A stretch of DNA of 64,000 bases from assembly GCF_047511655.1 (NCBI RefSeq), contig NC_133397.1, forward strand, positions 14,781,501-14,845,500, given 5' to 3'. The notes beneath the pieces are model-generated. The model was not told where the DNA came from and made no database searches. It saw nothing but the letters and a program-made list of their open reading frames with translations. The DNA is from Castor canadensis. Lineage: Eukaryota; Chordata; Mammalia; Rodentia; Castoridae. How positions within the stretch are numbered: position 1 is the stretch's first letter; each line of letters starts with the position of its first letter. This document shows, in pieces, positions 36,301-45,229 of the stretch. The position numbers were made by a program, and so were the translations under genes.

Positions 36301-38421
36301 ATATTATGCTATGGAAGATAAACAACCTGGAGAATTGGCTGTACTTACAATCGAAGAAGAATCATTATTTGAAGAGGCCTATCCTGAGGTTGTTGCTGTT
36401 TACCAAAAACAAAAATTAGAAATTAAAGGGAAGAAACAAAAAAGTAAGTATTGGATTGGATACCTGTATGTACCACACACCAATGTTATAGATGCACCAC
36501 CTGTTCTGTTTGAATCTATCTTGTCTAAATTTTATTGAAAGTATGTAAAATCAAGAGTAAGAGTAGGTATGGTATTTTTGCTTCTTTGTCTTTTTTTTTT
36601 TTTTTTTTTTGGCAGTACTATGTAAACACTATACTGTTGAGCTACATTTCCATCCCCCTCCCCTACATAATTTTTTAAAGCTGAAAGGCCAGGATTGTAC
36701 CATTCAGCTCTGTGTCTACTAACTAACCAAGTGTTAATAATAATGCTTACATAAGCAATTATTATATAATATTTATATAATAAGCAATTATTATATAATA
36801 TTTATATAATAAGCAATTATTATATAATTATATAAGCAAAATATGTGTATAACACATTTTGAGTTATAAATGCATTTTCTTATTTCTTAGCAGTCGTTGA
36901 GGAAAACAACTCAATCGTAACATTGTTTGCAGAGCCAAATACTTTGCATTTCCAGGAATTCACCCAGGGGAAGAAAAAAAAGGCAAAAATAGCTCATATG
37001 GAAAATTTCTTATCTGAACCCTTTTTTTTTTTTATTCAAGTTAAGGAAAAGAAAATAGATGTTGATTTTATATTTTTTTTTTTCTTTTCTTTTCAGGTAT
37101 GAAAATTAAGTCTATAGAAAATAATTTGCCAGAATCTGATGACGTAATGAGTTTTCAGGCACTCATGACTTCAAAACCCACATGTGAAATCTTTCCTAAG
37201 CAGAATTCCAAGTTAAATTTGGAAGTCGCTCCTCATCCTGTATTACCACAGGAATCTATTACTGCGTCACTGAATAGCTTGCTTTTACCTGAAGGTGCTT
37301 ACTATTTGAATACACAAAAACAGTTAATGCCTTCTCCTAGACCTTCAACAAAAGAGCCAGTGAAGGGTATTAATAAGTCTATAGTTTCAGAATCTACTCA
37401 ACCAAATACCTCATCCCATAATGTATCTATGATTGCTAATCTACACTTGAGCACCATTGACTGGGAAGGTACTTCTTTTAGTAATTCTCCAGCTATTCAA
37501 AGGAATACTTTCTCTCATGATTTACAATCAGAACTTGAATCAGAGCTATCAACCATTTCTCCTGGCTTTGAAAATACCCTAGAACAATTGTCATGTGAGC
37601 CAAAACAGTATACCATGAACAACAATGAAGTATTAGATGGGACTCTTCAAAAGATTAGTCCTGAAGAGCATCTGCTCTCTGGCATTACTGATTTATATCT
37701 TCACGATTTGTCTTTAAAGGAACGAATAAATAAAAAATTATTTCCTCAGAATAATGTACAACCAGATGTTGACCTCAAAACTTTGTCCCTATTAAGGGTA
37801 AAAGAATTGTGCCATGTTAATAGTAGTTCTGATTATCCATCACATCTTTCAGAGGACCTTCCGAGAATTCATTTGCAAAATGAATCCAGAAACTCTGAAA
37901 TTCTAAAAGAAGACCAGCTGCTTCAAGGAAATTGTAAAGTGAATACTTCCATACCTTATTCTGTCAATGACTCAATAGTAAAGACCTCTAGTGCTCAAGT
38001 TGGACCACCAAGTACTATTTTCTATCATAGTAGAAAAGTTGATAAGCAATCCTCTAAGAAAATTGTCATGAATAGTGTTTGCCTTGACAGATGTTCCTCT
38101 GATGAAGAAAGTGCTCCAGTGCATGGGAAAGCTAAGGACCCAACTCAGAAAATGGAGCACTGTTCTCAGAAGTATAACCCAGTCCTATCCAGAGACAGTA
38201 ACCACAGCAAATTCAGTGGACCTAAGGTGCATACTAAGGAGACCGAGCTTTCTGTGAAGTCCCATAAGACAGCTGGAAATGGAGAAAACTGCTTTCCAGA
38301 TCCAACAAACAGTTCTCAGAGGTTTCTACAATATCATAAGAAGGACTGTAACCCTGGAACTTGTTTGGATAGTCCTCTTCCTTTGTGTCAAAGATTAAAA
38401 CTAAGGTTCCAAAACCCTTGA
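18223..38421 (+). CDS. GEN1: GEN1, XPG-family Holliday junction 5' flap endonuclease (complete, 13 coding exons)
   Basis: GEN1 resolves Holliday junctions by paired symmetrical nicks and cuts 5' flaps, acting mainly after nuclear envelope breakdown. Coding exons join as 18223..18383, 19043..19229, 22094..22270, 23574..23684, 25125..25198, 28367..28458, 29725..29863, 30383..30419, 30501..30581, 31488..31618, 34663..34724, 36300..36443, 37097..38421. That is 2721 bp, 906 residues plus TGA, against 908 recalled for human. The XPG-N domain is about residues 2-96, XPG-I about 120-208, the H3TH region about 209-350 and the chromodomain about 390-464; a low-complexity Ser-rich tail follows. Catalytic residues Asp30, Glu75, Glu134, Glu136, Asp155, Asp157 and Asp208 are all present. 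The start [10 protein letters not shown] is the conserved family N-terminus. Introns after exons 3 and 5 use GC donors. No frameshift or stop interrupts the frame. Confidence 0.98.
18384..19042. other. GEN1 intron 2
   Basis: 659 bp, mostly a pyrimidine-rich stretch (18545-18950) that reads like the 3' region of an old L2 LINE (ctcctattccaagccagttt, cttgcttaaaatactcagag). No exon seen. Confidence 0.5.
19043..19229 (+). CDS. GEN1: GEN1 exon 3 (Glu75; GC splice donor)
   Basis: Acceptor tatatttcag, 187 bp, residues 54-116. It contains [14 protein letters not shown] with catalytic Glu75. The reading must leave after SVLRE to join CLDMLECLG in exon 4, which forces the junction GAG|gcaagc. This is a GC rather than GT donor. 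Confidence 0.95.
19771..19985 (-). mobile_element. Dimeric SINE (B1-like + ID-like), minus strand
   Basis: Clean example: gaactcagggcttcacactt, ctctactatttgagccacac and ctccagtcc (ID half), then ttttgccctgactggcctca, cttggcctcccaagtagcta and ggattacagacatgagccac (7SL half). The layout resembles the B1-dID class reported in some rodents. Confidence 0.85.
21266..21394 (-). mobile_element. B1-like SINE, minus strand
   Basis: Reverse of a B1: gagacaagccctgctatgta, gcccaggctgtcctcagtct and cctccacacccagc. Monomeric with no ID half. Confidence 0.8.
22094..22270 (+). CDS. GEN1: GEN1 exon 4 (XPG-I catalytic core)
   Basis: Acceptor tgttttag, donor AAG|gtatgt, 177 bp, exactly 59 codons (117-175). It carries [13 protein letters not shown] (Glu134, Glu136) and [12 protein letters not shown] (Asp155, Asp157). 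The open frame on the opposite strand is a shadow. Confidence 0.98.
22271..23573. other. GEN1 intron 4 with LINE remnant
   Basis: About 22770-23280 resembles an old L1-type tail on the plus strand (ataggggaatggttaaatgc; ggaagaatatgcaccaacct). The rest is unremarkable. Confidence 0.45.
23574..23684 (+). CDS. GEN1: GEN1 exon 5 (Asp208; GC splice donor)
   Basis: Acceptor ctttag, 111 bp, 37 codons (176-212). It ends with LLGCDYLPK including catalytic Asp208. The exon leaves at CCAAAG|gcaagc, and the next exon starts GGAGTTCC (GVPGVG), so this is a second GC-AG intron. Confidence 0.97.
25125..25198 (+). CDS. GEN1: GEN1 exon 6 (helix-hairpin motif)
   Basis: Acceptor tttgaaag, donor AGAG|gtaact, 74 bp. 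It encodes [20 protein letters not shown], the start of the H3TH DNA-backbone-binding motif shared by FEN1/XPG nucleases. The following intron is over 3.1 kb and very repeat-rich. Confidence 0.97.
25551..25775 (+). mobile_element. Dimeric 7SL-type SINE (two B1-like units)
   Basis: Unit one starts gctgggcatggttgttcaca; unit two starts gctggatgttgtggcatgtc. Each carries a ...catcccagct- or taatcccagg-type B-box region. The element ends ataactatagcaagag without the tRNA-like module found in its relatives at 26259 and 40340. Confidence 0.75.
25776..25972 (+). mobile_element. B1-like + ID-like composite SINE
   Basis: 7SL part gccaggtgccagtggctcac then acctgtaatcctagctaccc, then a linker, then the tRNA-like part gggctggtggagtggctaag with gagttcaaaccccagtaccg and a 14-A tail. 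Confidence 0.85.
25987..26040 (+). mobile_element. Partial ID-like fragment
   Basis: gtggctgggagtgtttgcct then aacaagtactaggtcccgag and ttcacc retain the tRNA-like core only; degraded. Confidence 0.5.
26259..26564 (+). mobile_element. Three-module SINE (7SL-7SL-tRNA)
   Basis: Modules in order: cagccagatgtgatggcacc; aaccaggtgtggtggtatga; gggctgcagggataactcaa with gccctgaatttcaaccctta. The same order occurs at 40340-40647. Diverged. Confidence 0.75.
26681..26740. repeat. Perfect AT inverted repeat (28-bp arms, 4-nt spacer)
   Basis: Positions 26681-26708 are the exact reverse complement of 26713-26740, separated by ATTA. It sits in a longer AT-rich block (about 26630-26760). Confidence 0.95.
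27003..27175 (+). repeat. Intronic duplication, copy A
   Basis: Shares with 27513-27690 the same ordered blocks: tagactaattttcc, ttatccagaagca, agtcttggtagtaaatgagt, agttccaaaagc and gagtacc/aagtacc near the end. Diverged with small indels. Confidence 0.8.
27513..27690 (+). repeat. Intronic duplication, copy B
   Basis: Direct-orientation partner of 27003-27175, offset about 515 bp. I recognise no known transposon in it. Confidence 0.8.
28367..28458 (+). CDS. GEN1: GEN1 exon 7
   Basis: Acceptor tattaaag, donor CCAG|gtaagc, 92 bp. It encodes [20 protein letters not shown] and then [10 protein letters not shown]. The CxxC pair starts a cysteine-rich insert that continues in exons 8 and 9. Confidence 0.95.
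28459..29724. other. GEN1 intron 7
   Basis: AT-rich. A MIR/L2-type tail is likely near 28580-28660 (gcgctcaataaatgtttcctg). No exon recognised. Confidence 0.4.
29725..29863 (+). CDS. GEN1: GEN1 exon 8 (cysteine-rich insert)
   Basis: Acceptor cataaag, donor AAAA|gtaagc, 139 bp. It encodes [20 protein letters not shown] and then [17 protein letters not shown] through VENNIKK. The Cys/His spacing is conserved with the recalled human sequence, but the segment between EWH and ERQL is shorter by three to four residues. Confidence 0.95.
30133..30313 (-). mobile_element. Short L1 3'-end insertion with 14-bp target-site duplication
   Basis: The insert starts with T-rich sequence, continues attgtgctaagtaggggtac and tcaaatatatcatacttgaa, and ends in unique text. 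Flanks 30119-30132 and 30314-30327 are both ataagattatttta. This is a 5'-truncated retroinsertion on the minus strand. A related 3' end is at 40196-40311. Confidence 0.8.
30383..30419 (+). CDS. GEN1: GEN1 exon 9 (37-bp microexon)
   Basis: Acceptor ttctcag, donor GAG|gtaata, 37 bp encoding [12 protein letters not shown] after the split Lys. The downstream intron is only 81 bp (30420-30500), the shortest in the gene. Confidence 0.95.
30501..30581 (+). CDS. GEN1: GEN1 exon 10
   Basis: Acceptor ttctctag, donor CAG|gtatct, 81 bp, 27 codons: [20 protein letters not shown] then PDLLLFQ. Part of the nuclease-core C-terminal helical region. Confidence 0.96.
30582..31487. other. GEN1 intron 10
   Basis: Carries two MIR-like fragments: plus strand about 30985-31075 (gagggttaaatgagattatg) and minus strand about 31100-31290 (ccattttatagatggagaaa then ctgagcc). 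No exon. Confidence 0.6.
31488..31618 (+). CDS. GEN1: GEN1 exon 11 (leads into chromodomain)
   Basis: Acceptor attatag, donor TTCG|gtaatg, 131 bp. It encodes [20 protein letters not shown] and then [13 protein letters not shown], ending in QLQPIR. By alignment with human the chromodomain begins near the end of this exon. Confidence 0.96.
31619..34662. other. GEN1 intron 11
   Basis: AT-rich. It contains an old L1 3' end at about 33160-33560 (ttgcaacttttctaaaggtt then tgaaaatgcccaaaataaaa). No exon found in three kilobases. Confidence 0.5.
33160..33560 (+). mobile_element. Old L1 (L1M-type) 3' end
   Basis: Ends attatactgttgcaacttttc ... aataaaaagtttgg, with the standard preceding text attaaagagacatgataat. 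Same family as the piece at 1080-1170. Confidence 0.55.
34663..34724 (+). CDS. GEN1: GEN1 exon 12 (chromodomain)
   Basis: Acceptor is a ten-T run plus ag, donor CCTG|gtatgt, 62 bp encoding [20 protein letters not shown]. The aromatic FEIEW strand is typical of chromodomain folds. In human GEN1 this domain helps DNA binding rather than reading histones. Confidence 0.96.
34725..36299. other. GEN1 intron 12
   Basis: Holds a cluster of short hairpins (35200-35252) and an ID SINE (35771-35841). An open frame at 35900-36112 lies after an acceptor-like ttttcag, but no family is recognisable. Confidence 0.55.
35771..35841 (+). mobile_element. ID-type tRNA-derived SINE
   Basis: ggggtatagctcaatattag ... 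aggtcctgggttcacgctca carries A- and B-box-like text of an ID core, closer to the generic rodent ID than to the gagttcaaac type seen elsewhere here. Confidence 0.75.
36300..36443 (+). CDS. GEN1: GEN1 exon 13 (chromodomain C-terminal part)
   Basis: Acceptor cttttag, donor AAAA|gtaagt, 144 bp. It encodes [20 protein letters not shown] and then [19 protein letters not shown], ending in a basic KGKKQK stretch. A translated continuation past the donor is intronic. Confidence 0.97.
36590..36658 (-). mobile_element. Degenerate ID-like SINE, minus strand
   Basis: A run of about 21 T then ggcagtactatgtaaacact and ctgttgagctacatttccat, the reverse of an ID-type unit. Confidence 0.6.
36752..36832 (+). 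repeat. 29-bp minisatellite, about 2.7 copies
   Basis: Unit begins taagcaattattatataata; copies start at 36752, 36781 and 36810, the first two identical. 95% or more A+T. Confidence 0.9.
37097..38421 (+). CDS. GEN1: GEN1 exon 14 (disordered C-terminal half, stop)
   Basis: Acceptor is a long pyrimidine tract ending tttcag; 1325 bp to TGA at 38419-38421, residues 466-906. The tail is Ser/Thr/Asn-rich and looks disordered. The segment [20 protein letters not shown] is strongly conserved with human. At residues 658-672 a Leu/Ile-spaced run, [15 protein letters not shown], fits a CRM1-type export signal, consistent with the known cytoplasmic retention of GEN1 in interphase. It ends [16 protein letters not shown], a conserved C-terminus. 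Confidence 0.97.
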
Positions 38422-38545
38422 AATTTAAAATACTTAAGTATAACTTACTACTCTACTACTGTCAGCATTAGCAGAAGAGGGATGGTGTCTAGAAAAATTT
38501 AATGTGGTTTTATATTTCATGAAACATGTTTTAATGAAAATTGTA

Positions 38546-38551
38546 ATTAAA
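38546..38551 (+). terminator. GEN1: GEN1 proximal poly(A) signal candidate
   Basis: ATTAAA, 125 bases after the stop, followed by GT-rich text (actttggttttaag, tgtcctgtgatg). The variant hexamer is weaker than AATAAA. Confidence 0.45.
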
Positions 38552-38971
38552 ACTGTTAAAACTTTGGTTTTAAGAGATGATGTCCTGTGATGACAACTAC
38601 AGATAATGTATGTTTTTAAAACACATTTTACTGTTTTTGAAATGTAATTATTGATTCTTCTTTACAGTTTTAAAATATTAGTACATTATCTGACAGAGTA
38701 AATGCTTTATTTGCTCATTTTTGCTTTTGTCTGCCACAGACCTCTAAAGCATTTGTCTGAATTTTGTGTTGTTCCCAAGAGGATCAAAACTCTTCCAAAT
38801 TGTCTTGCAGTGTCTTCTTTTGTACCTTTCCTGACAGTTATCTTCCCCCAGTGTGAAGATACCATTAGTTTGCTCTTCCATTTTTAGTTACCTATTCTCA
38901 GTGAAAAGTAAAATGGAAAAGGAGAGAGTATGGCCAATACATGAAGTAAAAAATCACTGTTGTAATGATTG

Positions 38972-38977
38972 AATAAA
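38972..38977 (+). terminator. GEN1: GEN1 distal poly(A) signal candidate
   Basis: First canonical AATAAA after the stop, giving a 3'UTR of about 0.57 kb. The downstream GU element is modest. Confidence 0.5.
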
Positions 38978-40195
38978 CTAAGAAAAGTCACTCTGTACAT
39001 ATTCTCAGAAGTTCACAGATACAGGAAATGAAAAAAAGATTTGAAAAATCAAATGTTTAACCAGAAGTTTAGAAACTTGCTCAGAATCACACAACTAATT
39101 AATAATATAATAGTGCTGTGGGAACTCATTTCCTTGCCTTCTAATTCTTTGGTTTTTCTGTTTCCTTTTTTTTGTGTAGCACTTTTTTCTTTCCCTTTTG
39201 TTTAAAAAAAATGAATCTATACAATATTGACTTTAAGTACTTCCACATATTGTCTTGCATAAATTCACTTAGTACTCACAAGTTCTACAGAAGCATCCAA
39301 TTTTGGGGGAAAAAATAAATTACTCTCCTTGCAAATGACAAGATCTAGTATATTGAAAATCCTATGCAATCTATTAAAAATCTGCTAAAATTGATAAATG
39401 AGTTCAACAATGTAGAGCATAACATCAGTATACAAAAATCAATTATATCTCCATACATCTACAGCATATGAAAATGAAATGTCACCAAATGAAAATTCCA
39501 TTTACAACATCATCAAAAAGAAGATACTTTGGAATAAATGTAGCAAAAGAAGTGCAGAATGTATACTCTTAAAAGTGTAAGAAATTGTGAACAAAATTAG
39601 AATAAGTAGAGAGACATCCTATGATCATGGATCATGGAAGAACACTTAAGGCAGCAGTACTATTCAAACTGATCTTCAGTCCCAGGGCCATCCCATCAAT
39701 TCCAACTGTTTTTTGCAGAACCTGGCCTGCTGATTCTAACATTCAGATGGAAATTTAAGAGACAGAATAGTCAGACAATCTTGAAAAAAATTGGAAGACT
39801 CACCAATTCTGATTTCAAAACTCACTACAAAGCCATGATAATGAAGATAATGTGCTGGCTTACAGGTAGATGTGGAGATCATTAGAGATCAATGGGATAG
39901 AATTGACAGTCCAGAAATACAACCTCACTTTTATGATTGAGTGATTTTTTTGAGTCAATTCAATGAGAAAACAACCATCTTTCAATAAATGCTATTGGCT
40001 ATTCACATGGAAAAGAATGGAGCTTAATCTCTGCCTACACCATATTCAAAAATAGATCAAAGACCAAGATGTAAAACTCTGAGAAGAAAACATAGCCATG
40101 AATCATGTGACTTGGGATTATGTAAGAGTTTCTTAGGACACCAAAAGCATAGGCAAAAAAAATAAAATTGGACTTCATCAAAACTTCTGTTTCAA

Positions 40196-40311
40196 GGGGA
40201 AGAGGGGATTAAAGGAGAATAGTGGAGGGGGTGAATTCAACTAAGATATATTGTAATCACCTTTGTAAACACCATAATGTGCCCCCATACAACAATAATA
40301 TAAAAATATTT
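40196..40311 (+). mobile_element. Short L1 3'-end insertion nested in the old L1
   Basis: Text gaattcaactaagatatatt then gtgcccccatacaacaataa ends in AT-rich sequence. Flanks tgtttcaa at 40188-40195 and 40312-40319 are the target duplication. It is the sense-strand relative of the element at 30133-30313. Confidence 0.75.
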
Positions 40312-40339
40312 TGTTTCAAAGGACACCATTAAAGTGAAG

Positions 40340-40647
40340 AGTGTTGGGCATAGTGGTACACACTCCCAGCTACATAAGAGGTAGAGATTGGGAGGATTGT
40401 GGCTCAAGATCAGATCAGGCAAGAAAAAAAAAAAACCCATTTCAGCAAATAAGCCAGGTATGGTGGTTCACTTCTTTAACCCCAGCTACATATGGGGCAC
40501 AAAAAGATTGTGGTCTGAGGCTGGCCCCAGCAAAAGTCAGAAGTCCCTATCTGAGAAATAAAGCAGAAAAGACGGGTTGGCTCAAGTAGTAGAGCACCTC
40601 ATAGGAAGCATGAGGCTCTGAGTTCAAACCTCAGTACCACCAAAAAA
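40340..40647 (+). mobile_element. Three-module SINE (7SL-7SL-tRNA) nested in the old L1
   Basis: Modules: gtgttgggcatagtggtaca; gccaggtatggtggttcact; gggttggctcaagtagtaga with gagttcaaacctcagtacca and an A tail. Target duplication aaagtgaag at 40331-40339 and 40648-40656. The flanks rejoin to read as continuous L1 ORF2. Confidence 0.9.
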
Positions 40648-41090
40648 AAAGTGAAGCGATAACCTGTGAAATGGGAGAAAATATTTACATATCATAGGTG
40701 TGAAAAGTTTTAAATGAGCAATTATCCAAATAGACATTTCTTTAAACAAGATACATAAATGGTCAACAAGCAAATGAAGAAATTCTCAAATCAAAAGACA
40801 CCAGAAGAATGCCACTTCACATCCAATAAGATAGCTAAAATTTTAAAACTAAGGATGTGAAGAAATTGGAACCCTCAACCTGCTGTGGTGGAAGGATCAA
40901 ATGGGGCAGCCACTTCAGACACAGTCCTCAAATGTTTAAACATAGTTGCCTAGCTGTTCCACTCCCAGACATATTCTGGGAGAGGAAAAACATATGCCCA
41001 TCTAAAAACGTGCATGAATGTTCATAACACTATCTTTCATAATACCCAAGAAGTAAAAATGCACATTGCCAAAGAAAGGAGACAACTGAA

Positions 41091-44000
41091 GTACTGAGTA
41101 TAGCTAAGTGCACAGCTAGGTTCTTTACAAAGCTTTTATCATCTCAACAACTCTATAAGGGCTGTAGGGCAGTGTTTTGAATATTCAGGGAAAAAAAATT
41201 GTCCCATTAAAAAAGATTCTCCTAGGTATCTGTTCATCTTGATTTGTCACCCATTACTCTGGGCTATCAGTTTAGAACCATTCAGTCCAGATAAATGCAA
41301 CAATATCTAGAACTGTTCTTGAGATTTTGTGAGGTGAAAGTAATAAAATGTGTAAGAAGTGACTTGTCTGGATTCATTTTGCTATAAAGTTCACATAGGC
41401 ACAAATGTATATACTCTGATGCCAGCTATTACTGCTTAAAGAATTATCCAGATTAACACTTTTTAAAAACATTCTGTTTTGATTTCTTGCTGATTTGGTC
41501 ATGTTAATTGTGTGTAGACTTTTACCATACATTATTTTTTACGTTTTTCATCACTTCATGGACTGTCTTACCACCTCTAGCAACTTGCATGCTGGAATTG
41601 GTTTCTTCCTCTTGCCTCCATATTGGGTCCTGTTCTGGCCTACCTACTCTAAATTCTGTAAGATCATTCATTGGCTGTTTTCTTCCAGATTTCAAGAAGC
41701 CTCTCCTTTTTTATTTTGGGTAACGTAGGTCAAGTTTTTTGTCAGACAAGCCTGGCTTCAAGTGCTTTTCTGCTACAGATTTTCTCTGTGACCTTGGAGA
41801 TGTTTCCTAACTTTTCTGAGACTCTTTAATTCAAATATTGATGTAATATCTATTATGTGACAGGCATTGTGCTGGGGCCTGGAGATACAGTGGTGAATGG
41901 TATCCTGTGATAAGGCTGTTTTAATATCTAGCTATTACCATCATCACATTAAGGCATCAGTAAATGATAGCTGTGTCAGTTACCATCACTTGGAGAACTA
42001 ATTTTCATATTTGATTTCAAGTGGAATATAGCCAAACACTGCCCTTTGGGTAAATGTGGACGTCATAACCCTCTACTAGGAGCCAGTGTGATGGGGTAGG
42101 GAGGAAGAGAGGAATTTTATTTTTCCCCCAAAGGAAGCTCACAACATTGTAAAAGGGAGTCTAACCAATGTGACTTTTGAGCTAAAGTTGTAATACTGGA
42201 AAAGCATATGCCTGCTGGAATATAATTTGGTAACTAATATAAATCCTAACATAGTTCTTGAACTCCTGCTTTGTGCAAAGCTCTTAGACTTTTATGAATG
42301 TAATAGCTTCTGGTGCCCCAGTGAGTTTTAAATACCTTCTCTAGGACACCCAACTAGAAAAGGCTAACTCTGAAACTAGACTCAGATTTCCTGCTTCGTA
42401 GTGAAAGCGGTTTCCTGTATTTGTGTTTCCACACTTCTTCAGTTCTTGGTTCAGACATCATTCCAGTCTTCTCTGACCTTCTAACTCTCTATTATTATCT
42501 CCTGATCCTGCTATAGTCTTCTTTACACCTAACAGTGCCTGACATAAATGTTGGGTTGTTTGGTTGGATTTTTAATTATTGTTATCATCTGTTTCCTGAA
42601 CTAGAAGCAAACTTAATGCAGCCAAAGGTTTAGGTCTAATGAATTGTCCTTAGCACACAATAACTACTTCCCCCACACACACACCCTATCCTACTATGGA
42701 GTGCTAACTTTGTAGTAGGCACAATACTGTTTTAAGAATATGTCTATCTGTCCCTTCAGATAAGACAGATCCCTTTGAACAAAGGGAGCAAATCCTATTT
42801 TTGTATCCCTCAGAGCCCTGCCTGGGATTACATTGCTTCTCTGCTTCACCAGCTCTTACTCATCAAAGACTAGGTGCAGATACAATCTTTGTAACAAATT
42901 TTGTATTGCTTCTGTGGATCCCAGTTATTCCTTATAGACTTCTAAAATATTCCCTGAAGATTGTTTTGTATTGGTTTATGTTTTTTATTTCTCACACTAG
43001 ATTAAGCTTCCTGAGGGCAGAGAAATCATATACTTGCAGAGGGGCTGGTACAGAAAGCATTAGGTGAGTGTATGCAGATTGATTGGTGGTAAATTCAAAG
43101 TCTTAGTTCTCCAGTTCGCCATGAGGAAAGACCAAATCCAGTGGGATGTTCCCTCCATCATCTTAATCACCTTTAGCTGTCTTAAGATACCCTGGTGAGA
43201 TGCTTGCTTTCTGAAGGCAAAGGGGCTAAATTAACTGTAGTTCCTGTTGTGCTGTAACACTTAGGGTAAAACGGCTTAAATAATATCACCAAGGCAGCCT
43301 CCTTTCATCTGCAGATTAACGTGGCAATGTTTATCACCTTCTTAGCCAGGAAAAGCTTTTATCAGGCTCAGCTAACAGCTTGCATTAGCCTCTTTCAAGA
43401 ACTTGCCACCTTGCCTTTAAAGGGACATGCTGCAAAGTCAGCATGTAGTACATGGCCCAGTAATAGTCCAAAAATGTGGACCTTTTCTGATGCTTTTCAG
43501 AATGGATAACTTTTGCTCCGGGCCAGGTTAATCCAATAAATTGTCAGTTTAATGATGGAGAATCTTCATCAAAGTAGGCTGGTCCTTCTGTGGTCAGGAT
43601 CACTGAATATTTTGCTAATGTTTGGAAAAATTCTTACAAACACCAATGCACAACTTTAATAAGGATTGTCTGAGCTTCCTTAGTGTTACTTATGCCAAGA
43701 CCCCCTGCCAAAATGTTAACCTTGACTAAAACTTTTAGTATTCTCTGACCAAAGACCTAATAAAAAGCTTCTCTAATGTTTCCATCCTATCTTAAATCTC
43801 TTCACCTACTGTTCAACAGATAACTGCCTCTCAACTGGGAGCAAAGTCTGAAAGAACTGTCCTTACCAATGCTTTGAATTTGAATGTGAGAATGAATGGT
43901 TTATGAAACAAAGTAGACTACAAGTCCTTTACATATTTAAGCTGAAAATGGTGACTCTGAATGCCTGGTACCAGCAGGTTTATTTTACAGGGTTATTCAA

Positions 44001-45200
44001 ACACAGACGTCTCTAGCCCAGACCCTGTGAAGGCCCCACAACTTCACAGCTGGAATATTCGCAGGAGAGGTGTCAAAGGACTTGATACAACCAGGTCTAC
44101 ATCCTGTGAGACAGACGAAAGGACATTTTCTTAAACATAGGAGGTAGTGGTCTGTGTCATTATCCTAGTTCTGATATAGACTAGCTACTGGGAAACCTCA
44201 TTAGGCTTTGCTTACTTCTCTTCCTGTAAATGTACTGTTTCTCATCCCTGTGAATTGCATGCTGAGGATAAACATTTTAGAAGATATATCAATATACAAA
44301 TTGACCAGTATTGATTTTTATTTGCCATATTCACTCATGAAACAAAAATGATGTCTTTAAAACATGTCCCAATACAATCTATAATTTTTATGACAATTTT
44401 TATGTCATATGTCTAGTTTACATATGAAGGGAAAAGAAACAAAGTGGGCATAAATGAGTGCAAGTAGGTTCATGCAGTTTGGATTGTGTTTAGCAAGTGG
44501 CATATGATTTACTTTCTTTAAGTTCCACATATATGGCACATAAAATCTCTGAAAGGCAAACATGTCCATATATGAGAGAACTTACTCAACGTCAACATCT
44601 AATAAACAGCATAACCAAAATTTGAACCTGGAGCTCTTCTTAATTCCAAAGCTTGGCTGCTGCTCGCTCCCTACTCCTGCCTTCTTTGGCAAGAATTAAG
44701 GCTTCTACATAGCCCTCATGTCAAAGTGCATGACACTTTTAAAGAAACCACCCACCTGAGATATAATGGCATCTACTGATTTATAGAAAACTGACTGTTG
44801 AATAAGAGTAGTCTGAAGTTTCAGAAAATGTCTTGTGAACAAATACAAAGTTTAAATGTTCAGAATTAAACAGCTATCACAGTCAACATTTGAGGAGGCT
44901 GGGGGCATTGGTGGGTGAGGAAGGAGGTGGATGAAAGGGACAGGTGTGGTTCCAGATCTTCAAGAAGTCTCATCTCCCTCCCTCAAAATTCTACCCACCA
45001 GGGACAGATAGTCCTGAGGTCATCTCCAAGTTCTTGCTGAAGTACTTTAAGCTCCACTAAGGATCACCATTTCAGTGTTCACTTCTTCCTGGAGCTAACT
45101 TTATATAATGCCTGCAATGAGCCAGGCCCTTTGTTAGCCATGTTAAATGCATTTTTCTGTAATAATGAAAGCAACTCAAAGAGTAAAGCAACATGCCTGA
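41091..45200. other. Intergenic, with MIR/L2 fossils
   Basis: MIR-like text at about 41755-41850 (ctctgtgaccttggagatgt) and L2-like text at about 42430-43070 (taagcttcctgagggcagag). No gene or coding signal. Open frames are short and unrecognised. Confidence 0.5.
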
Positions 45201-45229
45201 GATCACATGACTAATACACTAACCTCCCA

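Larger units (their letters stand above)
36444..37096. other. GEN1 intron 13
   Basis: Contains a reversed ID SINE (36590-36658), a 29-bp minisatellite (36752-36832) and an unexplained open frame running from 36894 into the exon 14 acceptor. Confidence 0.7.
39340..41090 (+). mobile_element. Old L1 ORF2 fragment, plus strand, interrupted twice
   Basis: Decayed ORF2 C-terminal region (e.g. aattggacttcatcaaaact, gtagagagacatcctatgat, ccaataagatagctaaaatt). The host reading is broken at 40196 and 40340 by younger insertions, each flanked by a short duplication. Many stops in all frames. Confidence 0.8.
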
